NCBI GenBank assembly: GCA_016928435.1
Contig: JAFGKT010000080.1
Span: 1 to 64,000 of the forward strand
DNA: 64,000 nt
Source: Sedimentisphaerales bacterium
Lineage (GTDB): Bacteria; Planctomycetota; Phycisphaerae; Sedimentisphaerales; SM23-30
Direction of reading: 5' to 3'
The notes beneath the pieces are model-generated. The model made no database searches. It was not told the origin of the DNA and saw only the letters and a program-made list of their open reading frames with translations. Below, piece after piece: positions 28,689-38,860 of this stretch; the first letter of the stretch is position 1, and each line of letters opens with the position of its first letter. Made by a program: the position numbers and the translations under genes.

Positions 28689-29852
28689 ATGACAAACACA
28701 CAAACAGCAAAACTAGCACTTGCAGATGGCACGATTTTTACCGGTAAGCGTTTCGGCGCCGTAGGCACTACCGAAGGTGAAGTGGTTTTCAACACCAGTA
28801 TGATGGGTTATCAAGAGATTTTAACCGACCCCAGCTATCGCGATCAGATAGTAACGATGACTTATCCTTTGATGGGAAACTACGGCGTATGCGGGGAGGA
28901 TACCGAAAGCGCTCGCATCCAAGTAGCCGGTTTTATCGTACGTGAGCCCGCCCAACTGCACAGTAATTTCCGGGCCGAGCAGTCCCTCGATGAATACCTG
29001 CGTGACAATGGTGTAGTAGGCATCAGCGACATAGATACGCGGGCGTTGGTACGCAAACTGCGTATCGATGGTGCCATGAACGGCATACTTAGTAGTGAAA
29101 TCACCGACGACGCTGAATTGGTGGCTCGAGCCCAAAAGGTAGTCGGCTTGGTCGGCCGTGATTTGGTGTGCGAAGTAACGGTAGAGAAGGAACATAGCTG
29201 GAGCGACGGCTACCAATCGGTATTTGCCGGGCCGAAACCCCTTGGCCAGAAAAAACCAACCAAGAAGTTCCGAGTTGTCGCTTTCGATTGCGGCATGAAG
29301 AAAAATATCAGCAGAAACCTAATCGAAGCCGGCTTCGAGGTAACGGTTGTTCCCGCCGGCGCGAGTTTTGACGAGATAATGGCCCACAAACCCGACGGCG
29401 TTTTCGTGAGCAACGGCCCCGGCGACCCCGAACCGGTTAGCTATACCATCGAAACCATCAAGAAGCTAATTGAACAGAAAATACCCATGTTCGGCATCTG
29501 CTTAGGAGTAGAGTTAATCGGCCAAGCGCTGGGCGGCAAGATATTCAAATTGAAGTTCGGCCATCGCGGCGGCAACCAACCGGTCAAAAACCTGGACACC
29601 GGCCGTGTCGAAATCACCGCTCAGAATCACGGTTTCGCCGTGGATATCGATTCTTTCAACAAAGACGATGTCCGCATAACTCACATCAACCTAAATGACA
29701 ACACCCTAGAGGGCATCGCTCACAAGAAGCTGCCCATCTTCGCGGTGCAGTACCACCCCGAAGCCTCGCCAGGCCCCCACGACGCGACCTATCTCTTCGA
29801 CGCGTTTTATAGAATGGTGCAGGACAAAAAACCTGTCACCAAATTGGGATAG
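28689..29852 (+). CDS. carA: Carbamoyl-phosphate synthase small subunit
   Basis: LALADGTIFTGKRFG, FNTSMMGYQEILTDPSY, MFGICLGVELIGQALGG, QYHPEASPGP. Confidence 0.95.
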   Translation: MTNTQTAKLALADGTIFTGKRFGAVGTTEGEVVFNTSMMGYQEILTDPSYRDQIVTMTYPLMGNYGVCGEDTESARIQVAGFIVREPAQLHSNFRAEQSLDEYLRDNGVVGISDIDTRALVRKLRIDGAMNGILSSEITDDAELVARAQKVVGLVGRDLVCEVTVEKEHSWSDGYQSVFAGPKPLGQKKPTKKFRVVAFDCGMKKNISRNLIEAGFEVTVVPAGASFDEIMAHKPDGVFVSNGPGDPEPVSYTIETIKKLIEQKIPMFGICLGVELIGQALGGKIFKLKFGHRGGNQPVKNLDTGRVEITAQNHGFAVDIDSFNKDDVRITHINLNDNTLEGIAHKKLPIFAVQYHPEASPGPHDATYLFDAFYRMVQDKKPVTKLG

Positions 29853-29876
29853 GCGAATAACGCCCGCCTCAAAAGC

Positions 29877-31415
29877 CTAATCGTCCTGGGCCAAAATCAC
29901 AATCACCATATCATCATAAACAAAAACCGAACTCGGATGGGGATACGGTTCGCGACTGGCTGCCTGTTGCCGGGCAATGTCAATTTGGTCCGCTGTTGGA
30001 CGACAGTTATTGAGTTCCAGAAAATCAAGCAAGATTGCGTATTTGGACCAATCTGTGACAAAAGCACTAACAGCCACGCTATACTGCCGGCGGGAACAAT
30101 ACTCAAGGTATTGAGTTATAATCTCCTGAGTCGTCTTGTCCTCCTTGTGAAAATCATATTGCCTCGTATTGCCCAGAACCACCAGCGACAGGTCTTCGTT
30201 ATATTCCGGCAGTGACTCGATTCTCGATGCGATTCTCGTAGCCAGTGAGATATCTCGTTGGGTACGAAGGTGTTGCTGGAAAGCCAGAGCATTATCTTGC
30301 AGGCAGAATAACGCCAGCACAACAATCAGCAGCAGATTTACAACCCTAAGCCAAGTGTCACGGATGACATGAGCAAAGATGGCATAGCTTCCCACAAAAA
30401 CCGTAACAAGCCCTAATGATGTTCGCCACGGTAATTGAGAAACGCTCGTCGGCAAAACATGCAGTATCGCTGCCAAAGGAGCAATCGCGAACAAAAGAAC
30501 AACCACGAACACCCGCCACAAAGAACGCGGCACCCTCTTGATGGAATACAAAACAGTGCCAACACAGCAAACAACCGTGGTAGCAAAAAGAACTATTTTG
30601 GTTTGAAACGGCAATACAAATTCAGGAATAGGCAGGACCCTGGATGAGAGAATCAGTATCACCCAACCAATCTTCTGCTTGATTTGAGCAAATGAAGCTA
30701 TTAATCCTTGTTCAAAGCGTGGATTGGGACGCACATTTGTCAGAAGGAAAACCAGCTTGGTAACTAAAAAATACAGAACTACCCCAATGACAATTGTCGC
30801 AATAATACGAAAGAACGGCATTTTCGCTGAAGATTCAGAAACCAGTTGCATAATTGCTCGTATGACAATAGCCGCGGCGATTACGGAAAGGCATGGTTGA
30901 TAAATACCCAAGGCCGCGGCAACACAAACAACAGCGGCTATTCGTCCCGAGCGAGAGTATGATAGATTCAGCGACAACATAGCCAAAAAATAACCAACAG
31001 GAAAAGCTACTACCACAGCGTGAAAATTGTACATATCAACAAGATACGGGTGAATAGTAAATATCGAGACAATGATAATCTGGGAAAAAGCATCTTTTAC
31101 CCGCCAGAAATGACACAACTGTAGAGCTGCGAAAATCATAAAGACTATACCAATTAAAGCTGATATAAAAGCGGTATAATGAGAACCCAGAAGATAATGA
31201 TATATAAAATGAAACAGCCATCTGCCATGAGCGATAAAATTCGGACGTTGGAACATCATCGAATAATCATCAACACAATACGAGATTGAAAACAAACGGG
31301 TAGCGAAAGCAAGCACGTTGATCACAAAAGCAGCCACGATCACCCGTAGATGTTGCTGCAAATAAGTGATAATCCTCGCGTAGAATAAAGCTATAAAGTG
31401 CGGAACATTGTTCAT
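29877..31415 (-). CDS. Multi-pass membrane protein, possible GtrII-like glucosyltransferase
   Basis: About 12 TM segments with a periplasmic C-terminal tail; N-terminal ...SISYCVDDYSMMFQRPNFIAHGRWLFHF resembles GtrII-type proteins. Confidence 0.6.
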   Translation of the reverse strand: MNNVPHFIALFYARIITYLQQHLRVIVAAFVINVLAFATRLFSISYCVDDYSMMFQRPNFIAHGRWLFHFIYHYLLGSHYTAFISALIGIVFMIFAALQLCHFWRVKDAFSQIIIVSIFTIHPYLVDMYNFHAVVVAFPVGYFLAMLSLNLSYSRSGRIAAVVCVAAALGIYQPCLSVIAAAIVIRAIMQLVSESSAKMPFFRIIATIVIGVVLYFLVTKLVFLLTNVRPNPRFEQGLIASFAQIKQKIGWVILILSSRVLPIPEFVLPFQTKIVLFATTVVCCVGTVLYSIKRVPRSLWRVFVVVLLFAIAPLAAILHVLPTSVSQLPWRTSLGLVTVFVGSYAIFAHVIRDTWLRVVNLLLIVVLALFCLQDNALAFQQHLRTQRDISLATRIASRIESLPEYNEDLSLVVLGNTRQYDFHKEDKTTQEIITQYLEYCSRRQYSVAVSAFVTDWSKYAILLDFLELNNCRPTADQIDIARQQAASREPYPHPSSVFVYDDMVIVILAQDD

Positions 31416-31488
31416 ATACTCGCCTCTGAGACTATCCTGGTTTCAACTGACCAACACCGTACAAGCAGAAAACTGCGGTCTTTGGAAT

Positions 31489-31812
31489 CTACCGCAACTG
31501 GGCCACAATAAAAGCGATTATGCCCAGCGCAATCAGGGCCAGCACAATCGCGGCAAAAATGCGGGCCAGGGGGCCTTTGCGGGGAACGAACGTGCCATGG
31601 CGCAAATGGCGGAAGATTATGTCACCGCAATAGGGACAACAGTCCATCTCATCAGTGATGGGTTTGCCGCAAGCGGGGCAACCTTGTTCGAAATTGCGAA
31701 ATTCAATGGGCTCAGCAGGAATATCTCTCAGATCATCATCCTCAGGCCCCAAAAGGTCATCGTCATCAAATTCATCAAAAGATTCGTCCTGATAATCCGT
31801 ATTTTTGTTCAT
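31489..31812 (-). CDS. Zinc-ribbon, single-TM small protein
   Basis: CPACGKPI...CCPYCGDI double CxxC, C-terminal TM helix. Confidence 0.7.
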   Translation of the reverse strand: MNKNTDYQDESFDEFDDDDLLGPEDDDLRDIPAEPIEFRNFEQGCPACGKPITDEMDCCPYCGDIIFRHLRHGTFVPRKGPLARIFAAIVLALIALGIIAFIVAQLR

Positions 31813-31817
31813 AGCGA

Positions 31818-32573
31818 TCAAGCTTTCCCTTTTATCCTTGGCTGCAATAGCCGATTCAGAAACAGCATTATCGCTGTCTCCTTACCCATAAGTTCGCGTA
31901 GATGGTAGCAAAGCAATTGATGGGCTTCAAACACATCGTTAGCGGAAGCATCGTGGTGATGGGCCGGCGAACACAGAATTTGCCAAGCGGCATGCCGAAT
32001 AAAACGCTTCTCCATAACCGCCGCCTCACACTCACGACATAGCATGCCGCCCGAAGAACTGCTGAAATAAAGACGCGATCCCTGCAAACCTTGCCCGCAC
32101 CCACAACAGCGGTCCCACGTTGTACCAAATCCCACCGAACGCAGCAGGGCCAACTCAAATGCAACCAAAGCCAAGGTCACATTCGATTGGTCCGGCAGTC
32201 CCCCCAAAAACGCAACAAAGGCGTCATAAAGATCCGGATGCGGGTCCATATCTTCTGTGAACTGAGCGATCAAATCCCCCGCGAACTGGCCGCTGTGCAA
32301 ACGAATTAAGTCGGTCCTGATTCGCGTAAAGGGCTCAACGAGGTCAAATTCGGTCAGGGTCGCGAGCCCGCTGTCGCCCCGGCTGGGAATGAACATAAGA
32401 TTACCCATAGTAAGCAGGTCGATACCACCGCCGAAACTGCCTTTCTCGCGGCGGGCACCCTTGCCGATACCACGAATCTTGCCATGCTCCCGACCAAACA
32501 ATGTAACAATCTGACTCGACTCAGAGTAGTCTTGCCTGCGAATGCAAATAGCCTGATCTTCTATAACGCTCAT
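31818..32573 (-). CDS. recO: DNA repair protein RecO
   Basis: OB-fold N-terminus DQAICIRRQDYSESSQIVTLFGREHGKIRGIGKGARREK; CxxC-type zinc site. Confidence 0.9.
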   Translation of the reverse strand: MSVIEDQAICIRRQDYSESSQIVTLFGREHGKIRGIGKGARREKGSFGGGIDLLTMGNLMFIPSRGDSGLATLTEFDLVEPFTRIRTDLIRLHSGQFAGDLIAQFTEDMDPHPDLYDAFVAFLGGLPDQSNVTLALVAFELALLRSVGFGTTWDRCCGCGQGLQGSRLYFSSSSGGMLCRECEAAVMEKRFIRHAAWQILCSPAHHHDASANDVFEAHQLLCYHLRELMGKETAIMLFLNRLLQPRIKGKA

Positions 32574-32594
32574 TAATCACTTTTCAAGTAAGTT

Positions 32595-33977
32595 CTAGGA
32601 ACCGTCAGCAGTGGCTTTCTGGTCTCCATGGTTGGGATCATGTTTTCGACGCCCATTGCCTTCGGTTTCCTTGGGCTTAATGACCATACGCAAACGATTG
32701 ATCTTCCGCTCCTCAACATCGATCACGGTAAAGAAAAGATTCTCGTATTCGAAGGTTTCTCCGCTCTGTGGTATGTTGCCCAGTCTATGAAAGGCGAAAC
32801 CACCAATAGTCTCGTAGTCTTCATCCTCAGGTATCTCTAGATCAAACTCATCATTGATTTCATCCACATGCACACGAGCGTCCATTTCAATCGTATCGCC
32901 GTCGAGTCGCACAATCATCTGGTCTTTCGGCTCTTCATACTCATCTTCGATCTCGCCGACAATTTCCTCCAAAATGTCTTCGATTGTAACCACCCCCGCT
33001 GTGCCGCCGTACTCATCAAGCACCACCGCCAAGTGTATCTGCTGTTCCTGAAAATCTCGCAGCAGGTCACGCAGTGTTTTGCTTTCGGGCACAAAATACG
33101 CTTTGCGCAAACGGTGCCGAATACCAGGTGCCGAATCAGGCTGAGTAAGGTCACGCAGCAAATCCTTCGCGTAAAGCATACCAATAACTTTGTCGATGTT
33201 CTCTTCATAAACCGGGAATCGTGAATGCCCCGCGGAAATAATGACCGCGGCCGCGCTCGCTAAATCAACATCAGCGTCAATACCAATAACATCGGTGCGA
33301 GGGGTCATAATCTCACCAACGGTCTGCTCGCGAAACTCCAGCACCGACTCGATCATTTCCCGTTCTTGTTCGTCAACAACACCTTTCTTTTCCCCTTCTT
33401 CCACAACGTTAAGCAGCTCTTCCTGTTTTTCTTCACGCGAACCGTTGGCATCTTCCACGCTGACCCCGGCCAACCTGCGGATAAGCGGATCGAACAAACC
33501 CAACACCGTGGTCACCGGCCAAGTGATAACCAGTATGAAAGGGAAAATCGGAAAACAGGCAGCCACAAAAGGAGTCGCTGCGTACTTGGCCCAAGCCCGC
33601 GGAATAGCGACGGAAAATACCGCTAAAACAATCGCTGAAACCCCAAATGCCCACAGCAACGACCAAACATTCGGTGTGTGGTCGGGACGAAAGGTAAAAT
33701 AAGAAACAACGCAAATCAATAAACCAAGATTGGCCAAAAGCCGAAGAAGTGCCGAGGAAAAAACCAGAGTCGGACACATATTGCGCATCGCTTCCATACG
33801 CGAGGACCGACCTTGGCTGTCAAATATCTCCTCCAACTTCACCCAGGACAGATAGCGTAGCGAAAGACTCACTACCGAAAGTAACATTGAAAAAACAACA
33901 CATATGGCCGACAAGACAACACACCATGTTTCATTAGTCAAACCGATGATTGTAGGCCACGATCCAGGATCGTCCAC
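32595..33977 (-). CDS. HlyC/CorC-family CNNM + CBS domain protein
   Basis: VGEIMTPRTDVIGID, SRFPVYEENIDKVIGMLYAKDLL, VVLDEYGGTAGVVTIEDILEEIVGEIEDEYE. Confidence 0.93.
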   Translation of the reverse strand: MDDPGSWPTIIGLTNETWCVVLSAICVVFSMLLSVVSLSLRYLSWVKLEEIFDSQGRSSRMEAMRNMCPTLVFSSALLRLLANLGLLICVVSYFTFRPDHTPNVWSLLWAFGVSAIVLAVFSVAIPRAWAKYAATPFVAACFPIFPFILVITWPVTTVLGLFDPLIRRLAGVSVEDANGSREEKQEELLNVVEEGEKKGVVDEQEREMIESVLEFREQTVGEIMTPRTDVIGIDADVDLASAAAVIISAGHSRFPVYEENIDKVIGMLYAKDLLRDLTQPDSAPGIRHRLRKAYFVPESKTLRDLLRDFQEQQIHLAVVLDEYGGTAGVVTIEDILEEIVGEIEDEYEEPKDQMIVRLDGDTIEMDARVHVDEINDEFDLEIPEDEDYETIGGFAFHRLGNIPQSGETFEYENLFFTVIDVEERKINRLRMVIKPKETEGNGRRKHDPNHGDQKATADGS

Positions 33978-33982
33978 GAGAA

Positions 33983-34513
33983 TTAACCCTTTCTACGGCT
34001 ATATACCTTACCATAACCAAGCTCTTCCAAAAGCTGGTCTTCTTTCTGATGCATCTTTTTGGCCTGCTGCGGCGTCTGATCATCATATGCCAGTTGGTGC
34101 AATAGCCCATGCACCACGTATAAATTCAATTCCGCCAACGCGTTTTTCTCATCCCCTTCAGCAATCTCCAAAGCCAATTGCGCGTTGACGACTATCTCAC
34201 AATCCAAACCGCTGACACTCTCTGAATCAGCGTCGCCCCCGGTATCTTCCTCATCGGACAAATCAAAGCTGATTACATCGGTCACCACATCCATATCGAA
34301 AAATTGTTTTTTCAGTTGCCTTATGCTCACGCTATCCACAACCGCGATACTTACGGCCCCCTCAGCGATGCCCAAATTACCCAACACAAAGGCAGCGGTC
34401 TTACGCAGACATTCCGCGTCGAACGTCAAAAAGCTCTGCTCATCCGTAATATTAATATCAAACTGATTCACAAAAACACTCACTGGTTCAAAACGTCGTT
34501 TTCGTCGCTCCAT
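33983..34513 (-). CDS. ybeY: Endoribonuclease YbeY
   Basis: TDVISFDLSDEE...VVNAQLALEIA...LYVVHGLLHQLAYDD; start refined to the internal Met. Confidence 0.88.
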   Translation of the reverse strand: MERRKRRFEPVSVFVNQFDINITDEQSFLTFDAECLRKTAAFVLGNLGIAEGAVSIAVVDSVSIRQLKKQFFDMDVVTDVISFDLSDEEDTGGDADSESVSGLDCEIVVNAQLALEIAEGDEKNALAELNLYVVHGLLHQLAYDDQTPQQAKKMHQKEDQLLEELGYGKVYSRRKG

Positions 34514-36014
34514 TGAGCTTAGTAGCGATATCAGTATCTTCGCTCTTGGGATACGTAATACGCCCATGATACATACCGCAAAGACTCTTGATCAAACTGA
34601 CTTCGATTTTCTTGAGGTCTTTCAAGGTCATGTCACAATTATCAAACTGCCCGTCGAGCAGGCGTTTCATCACGATTTCTCGTACCACATTCTCGATTCG
34701 GCTCGGGGCGGGCTCCTGCATCGCGCGCGTGGCCCCTTCCACAGCGTCGGCGATCATCACAATCGCGGCTTCTTTGCTCGGAGGTTTTGGGCCAGGATAC
34801 CGAAATTCGGTTTCTGGAACGTTCGAGCCGGTCTCAGCGCTTTTTTTCGTCGCTTCATGGAAAAAATACTCCACGAGGGTGGTACCATGATGGCAAGCTA
34901 TAAACTGATGCAAGATTCTAGGCAAATGATATTCCCGCGCCAATTCCATACCATCTTCAACATGCCCGATAATAATCATACGGCTCATCGTCGGAGACAG
35001 CTCACGATGCTGGTTGAAGTTTTCAGCTTGGTTTTCGACAAAATACCTGGGCTTGTTTATCTTGCCCACATCATGATAATAGCTGCCCACCCGACACAAT
35101 ATCCCATTTGCGCCGATAGCCTCCGCGGCGGCTTCGCTCAACATACCGATCTGCCAACTGTGGTTGAATGTTCCAGGCGCCGCCACCGCCAGCCGTTTGA
35201 GCAAAGGACGGCTAGCCTCACCGCATTCTTGCAGCGTCATCGCCGTAGCTGTGCGGAAGACCGCTTCTATGACCGGCAAAATACCCTGCATAATGAAACC
35301 AACGGCAATCGCTGAGCCCCCGGCCCAAAGACTATTGAAAAGAATAGAAACCAACGGACTGCTCATCCAAAACCCAACAGCCCAAACCATGACAACAACA
35401 ACCAAAGCGGTATAAAAACTAACGCGGATCAAATAAGAACGCGATCGAATCTCCTTCAGCATCAAAACCGAAAAACCCATTCCGCTGCAAATACTCAGAA
35501 AAACCGATAACGTTTCCTCCCCCAGGACAATCGTACTCAGTATCGCCGCGAACGCCCCCATCCCCAAAGCGAAACGCTGCGAATAACCTATCGCCAAAAC
35601 AATCACCAGCATCAGTACCGGCGCAACCATCAGATGACGCGGCCAATCGTATATCGCGATAATCCGCATCACCACCAGCACCAAAAGCAAAAACACAAGC
35701 AACACTGCGCCGCGAGCGTGATTGCGAATGACCTGCGGCTCATACACGGCTACGTAAAATCCCATCGCCAAACTGACAACCGATATCAGCAGGCATACCT
35801 CCAGCAAAGATACCGCGAAAATCCATCGCCCGTCTTCGCTGCCGGGCAACATTGTCGGATTAAAACATAATACAAACCCCGAAATTATCACAAAAACACC
35901 GAGCATCAGCAACGATACCGGCGCGCCAGCATCATAGAAACGCCGCCACTTGTGCGCCAACTCTCGGTCCCCGAGTTGTCGAGGATCGACCCGTTTTACT
36001 TTTTTCTTAGTCAT
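34488..36014 (-). CDS. 7TM-HD phosphohydrolase (PgpH-like), short N-terminus
   Basis: Multi-TM region followed by APGTFNHSWQIGMLSEAAAEAIGAN..YYHDVGKINKPRYFVENQ...IACHHGTTLVEYF. Confidence 0.9.
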   Translation of the reverse strand: MTKKKVKRVDPRQLGDRELAHKWRRFYDAGAPVSLLMLGVFVIISGFVLCFNPTMLPGSEDGRWIFAVSLLEVCLLISVVSLAMGFYVAVYEPQVIRNHARGAVLLVFLLLVLVVMRIIAIYDWPRHLMVAPVLMLVIVLAIGYSQRFALGMGAFAAILSTIVLGEETLSVFLSICSGMGFSVLMLKEIRSRSYLIRVSFYTALVVVVMVWAVGFWMSSPLVSILFNSLWAGGSAIAVGFIMQGILPVIEAVFRTATAMTLQECGEASRPLLKRLAVAAPGTFNHSWQIGMLSEAAAEAIGANGILCRVGSYYHDVGKINKPRYFVENQAENFNQHRELSPTMSRMIIIGHVEDGMELAREYHLPRILHQFIACHHGTTLVEYFFHEATKKSAETGSNVPETEFRYPGPKPPSKEAAIVMIADAVEGATRAMQEPAPSRIENVVREIVMKRLLDGQFDNCDMTLKDLKKIEVSLIKSLCGMYHGRITYPKSEDTDIATKLNGATKTTF

Positions 36015-36943
36015 TTTATGTTGTCGTAGGCCCTTACAATGTTCTGCACCAGACGATGGCGAACAATGTCGGATTCGTTGAGTTTAACTATAGCGATCCC
36101 TTTAATGCCTTTCAAACGTTTAACAGCGTCGATCAGCCCGGACTGATTGGGCTCCTCCAGATCAACCTGGCTGTCATCTCCGGTTACTATCATTTTCGAG
36201 TCTCGTCCCAAACGCGTCAAGAACATTAACATTTGGCTCACAGTCGTGTTTTGTGCTTCATCGAGGATTATAATCGAATCATTGAACGTTCTGCCTCTCA
36301 TAAATGCCAAGGGAATCACTTCGATGATATCGTTAAACATGAATCGCTTGACCTGAGCGTACTCCATCATATCTCCCAGGGCATCAAATAACGGTCTAAG
36401 GTATGGGTTCACTTTTGCTTGCAGATCTCCGGGCAGAAACCCCAGCTTTTCCCCCGCTTCAACGGCAGGCCGCGCCAACACAATCCGGCGAATCTCATTA
36501 CGCTTCAGCATAGCAACCGCCATAGCCACCGCCAGGTACGTTTTCCCCGTCCCTGCCGGGCCCGCGCAAAACACCAAATCGTTATTGCTGATGGCTTCTA
36601 TGTATTCACTCTGACCATTGGTTCTCGCCGTAATATTATGCCCCGAGGTATAGACCTTGATGGTTTCTTTTTCGGCGCGTTTCGATTGTTCCGCAGCCTC
36701 AAAGATAATCTGGGTCATATCTTTTTTGCTGAGGTGATCGGTGCGGCGTATCCGCTCTTGCATCAAGTGAAACACACGAGCCGCGTGAGTCACATTTTCG
36801 TCTGATCCTGACAAGCTCACACGCGTATCGCGAGCGATAACCTTTATGCCGCATGTATCACGCAACATTCGCAAATTGGCTTCAGCAGGCCCGAACAGGC
36901 CGGACCGCTTCTCTGGGTTCTCCAGTGTTAAAGTAAGTTCCAA
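36011..36943 (-). CDS. phoH: PhoH family ATPase
   Basis: DLVFCAGPAGTGKTYLAVAMAV, LARPAVEAGEKLGFLPGDLQAKVNPYLRPLFDAL, ILDEAQNTT. Confidence 0.95.
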   Translation of the reverse strand: MELTLTLENPEKRSGLFGPAEANLRMLRDTCGIKVIARDTRVSLSGSDENVTHAARVFHLMQERIRRTDHLSKKDMTQIIFEAAEQSKRAEKETIKVYTSGHNITARTNGQSEYIEAISNNDLVFCAGPAGTGKTYLAVAMAVAMLKRNEIRRIVLARPAVEAGEKLGFLPGDLQAKVNPYLRPLFDALGDMMEYAQVKRFMFNDIIEVIPLAFMRGRTFNDSIIILDEAQNTTVSQMLMFLTRLGRDSKMIVTGDDSQVDLEEPNQSGLIDAVKRLKGIKGIAIVKLNESDIVRHRLVQNIVRAYDNIK

Positions 36944-37000
36944 GTGGTATTCTTACTCCTAAAATTCGCCTAGCCCGCCCCGCCGCAGACTCAAAACATA

Positions 37001-37900
37001 TCATAACCCATGCTCTGTATGTATCACACGAAACATCACATAAGCAAACGGCGCGGCAATCAAGACCGAATCCAACAAGTCCAGAAAACCGCCGAACTGC
37101 GGAACCAACCGGGCAGAATCCTTACTCCCAAGATCTCTTTTGAGCATCGATTCAAGCAGATCGCCCAACTGCCCCGTTATCGCGATAAGCAAGCCAAACA
37201 CAACAGCAGCCCACCAAGGCATTATACCAAGTCCATTTGAAAAAATCGAGGCCACAATCACCGCCAAAACCACGCCCCCGGCTAACCCTTCCCAGGTTTT
37301 CGCCGGGCTGATCGACGGAACCCACTTGTGACGACCAAGTTTGCGTCCGATGAGATAAGCACCTATATCAGCAGACTTTACAGTCGCCAGAAACATCAAT
37401 AGCGGCATCACCTCCGCCCATAAACTATCCGCGACAGCATTTATCATTCTGATCTGGAAAATAAACCAACCGCCCACGCCCAAATACAAAACCACAAAAC
37501 AAGACAGCGCGATATTTCCTAAAGCGTTTTCGTTACGATACTTAAACCCCTGAAAGCACCCCGCGGCCATTATCATCGCCGCCAACATCCCCGCCAACAC
37601 CACCTCACCGCCGATCGGCAAGAAACACACCCACGCCGGCATCACCGCCAAAGCGACACTAAAACCTACCGCTATCAAAAGGCTTGGGCGCAAATCCTTC
37701 GCCCGGGCCAGCAAGCACAACTCACGCCCGGCGAAACCGATAAACAACGCCAACAACAACGCAAAGCCAAAGGCCGGCATCGCTGAATCAGCAAAATAAT
37801 TTCGCGCACAAAGCCAAGCTTCAAAAACAAGTACCCCCACCAAACCGATACCCATTATCGTGCCGAAGAATAGTCTCTGCGCCAATTTGGAATTCAGCAA
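37001..37900 (-). CDS. cdsA: Phosphatidate cytidylyltransferase
   Basis: SADIGAYLIGRKLGRHKWVPSISPAKTWEGLAGG; C-terminal RDLGSKDSARLVPQFGGFLDLLDSVLIAAP. Confidence 0.95.
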   Translation of the reverse strand: MLNSKLAQRLFFGTIMGIGLVGVLVFEAWLCARNYFADSAMPAFGFALLLALFIGFAGRELCLLARAKDLRPSLLIAVGFSVALAVMPAWVCFLPIGGEVVLAGMLAAMIMAAGCFQGFKYRNENALGNIALSCFVVLYLGVGGWFIFQIRMINAVADSLWAEVMPLLMFLATVKSADIGAYLIGRKLGRHKWVPSISPAKTWEGLAGGVVLAVIVASIFSNGLGIMPWWAAVVFGLLIAITGQLGDLLESMLKRDLGSKDSARLVPQFGGFLDLLDSVLIAAPFAYVMFRVIHTEHGL

Positions 37901-38005
37901 ATTTCACTCCACTACAACAGATAGGTAAACAAGCATCATTTGATGACTTTAGGGCGCCTCTGGAACACAAGCGCAAGTACCTCTACCGTTCATGTCTATA
38001 CAAAA

Positions 38006-38773
38006 CTAAAACCCAGCAGGCTTCAAACCGCCAAATCGCCGGTTCCGCTTGGCATATTCACAAATACACTGATGCAGTACTTCCGTCGAAAAGTCAGGCC
38101 AATGCACCTCGGTAACGTAAAACTCCGCATAGGCGATCTGCCACAACAGATAATTGCTCACCCGCATCTCGCCCGAAGTTCTAACCAACAAATCAGGATC
38201 AGGCAAACCAGTCGTATCGAGGGCGTCACTGACCAACTGCTCATCGATATCTTCGGGCGAAATCTTCCCCGATGCCGTATCAGCAGCCAAGCGTCTGATC
38301 GCGCCCACCAATTCGGATCGGCCTGAGTAATTCAGCGCCAAGCAAAGAGTCATCCCCGTGTTCGACTGACTGATGCGTACCGTCTCATGCAATTCTTTAA
38401 TCACAAAATCAGGCAACCCCTCTTCGCTGCCCAAATGGCGTACCTTTACATTATTATCCATTATAGTCGGGCGTTCATTGATAAGATAATGGGCATAAAG
38501 ATGCATCAGCCCGTTAACCTCTTCGCGCGGCCTTTTCCAGTTTTCGGTACTGAAAGAGTATAAAGTCAGACACTCCACACCCAACCTGGCACACTCCGTA
38601 ACCGTGCTGCGAACAGCCTTGCTCCCGCTTCGATGGCCTTCAAGCCGAGGCTTGCCCTGCTGTTGAGCCCATCGGCCGTTGCCGTCCATAATAATGGCAA
38701 TGTGGCGCGGCATTTTCTGCCACGGAATCCCCAGAATGGGATGCATTTCGTTATCAACCGAATCTGTCGTCAT
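38006..38773 (-). CDS. uppS: Isoprenyl transferase (undecaprenyl diphosphate synthase)
   Basis: PRHIAIIMDGNGRWAQQQGKPRLEGHRSG; LTLYSFSTENWKRP; DLLVRTSGEMRVSNYLLWQIAYAEFYVTEVHWPDF. Confidence 0.96.
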   Translation of the reverse strand: MTTDSVDNEMHPILGIPWQKMPRHIAIIMDGNGRWAQQQGKPRLEGHRSGSKAVRSTVTECARLGVECLTLYSFSTENWKRPREEVNGLMHLYAHYLINERPTIMDNNVKVRHLGSEEGLPDFVIKELHETVRISQSNTGMTLCLALNYSGRSELVGAIRRLAADTASGKISPEDIDEQLVSDALDTTGLPDPDLLVRTSGEMRVSNYLLWQIAYAEFYVTEVHWPDFSTEVLHQCICEYAKRNRRFGGLKPAGF

Positions 38774-38860
38774 ACTCTATTCCGTTTTTGAAGCTCGCTC
38801 TAAGGTAGTCATCTTTCGCCGTTTTGACCGTGCGAAATCACACAGATGTAATGTTCCGAT

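Noticed and set aside
28457-28795. 112-aa minus-strand ORF over the carA upstream region
   Set aside because: Overlaps the carA start and strong RNA-like structures; no protein motifs.
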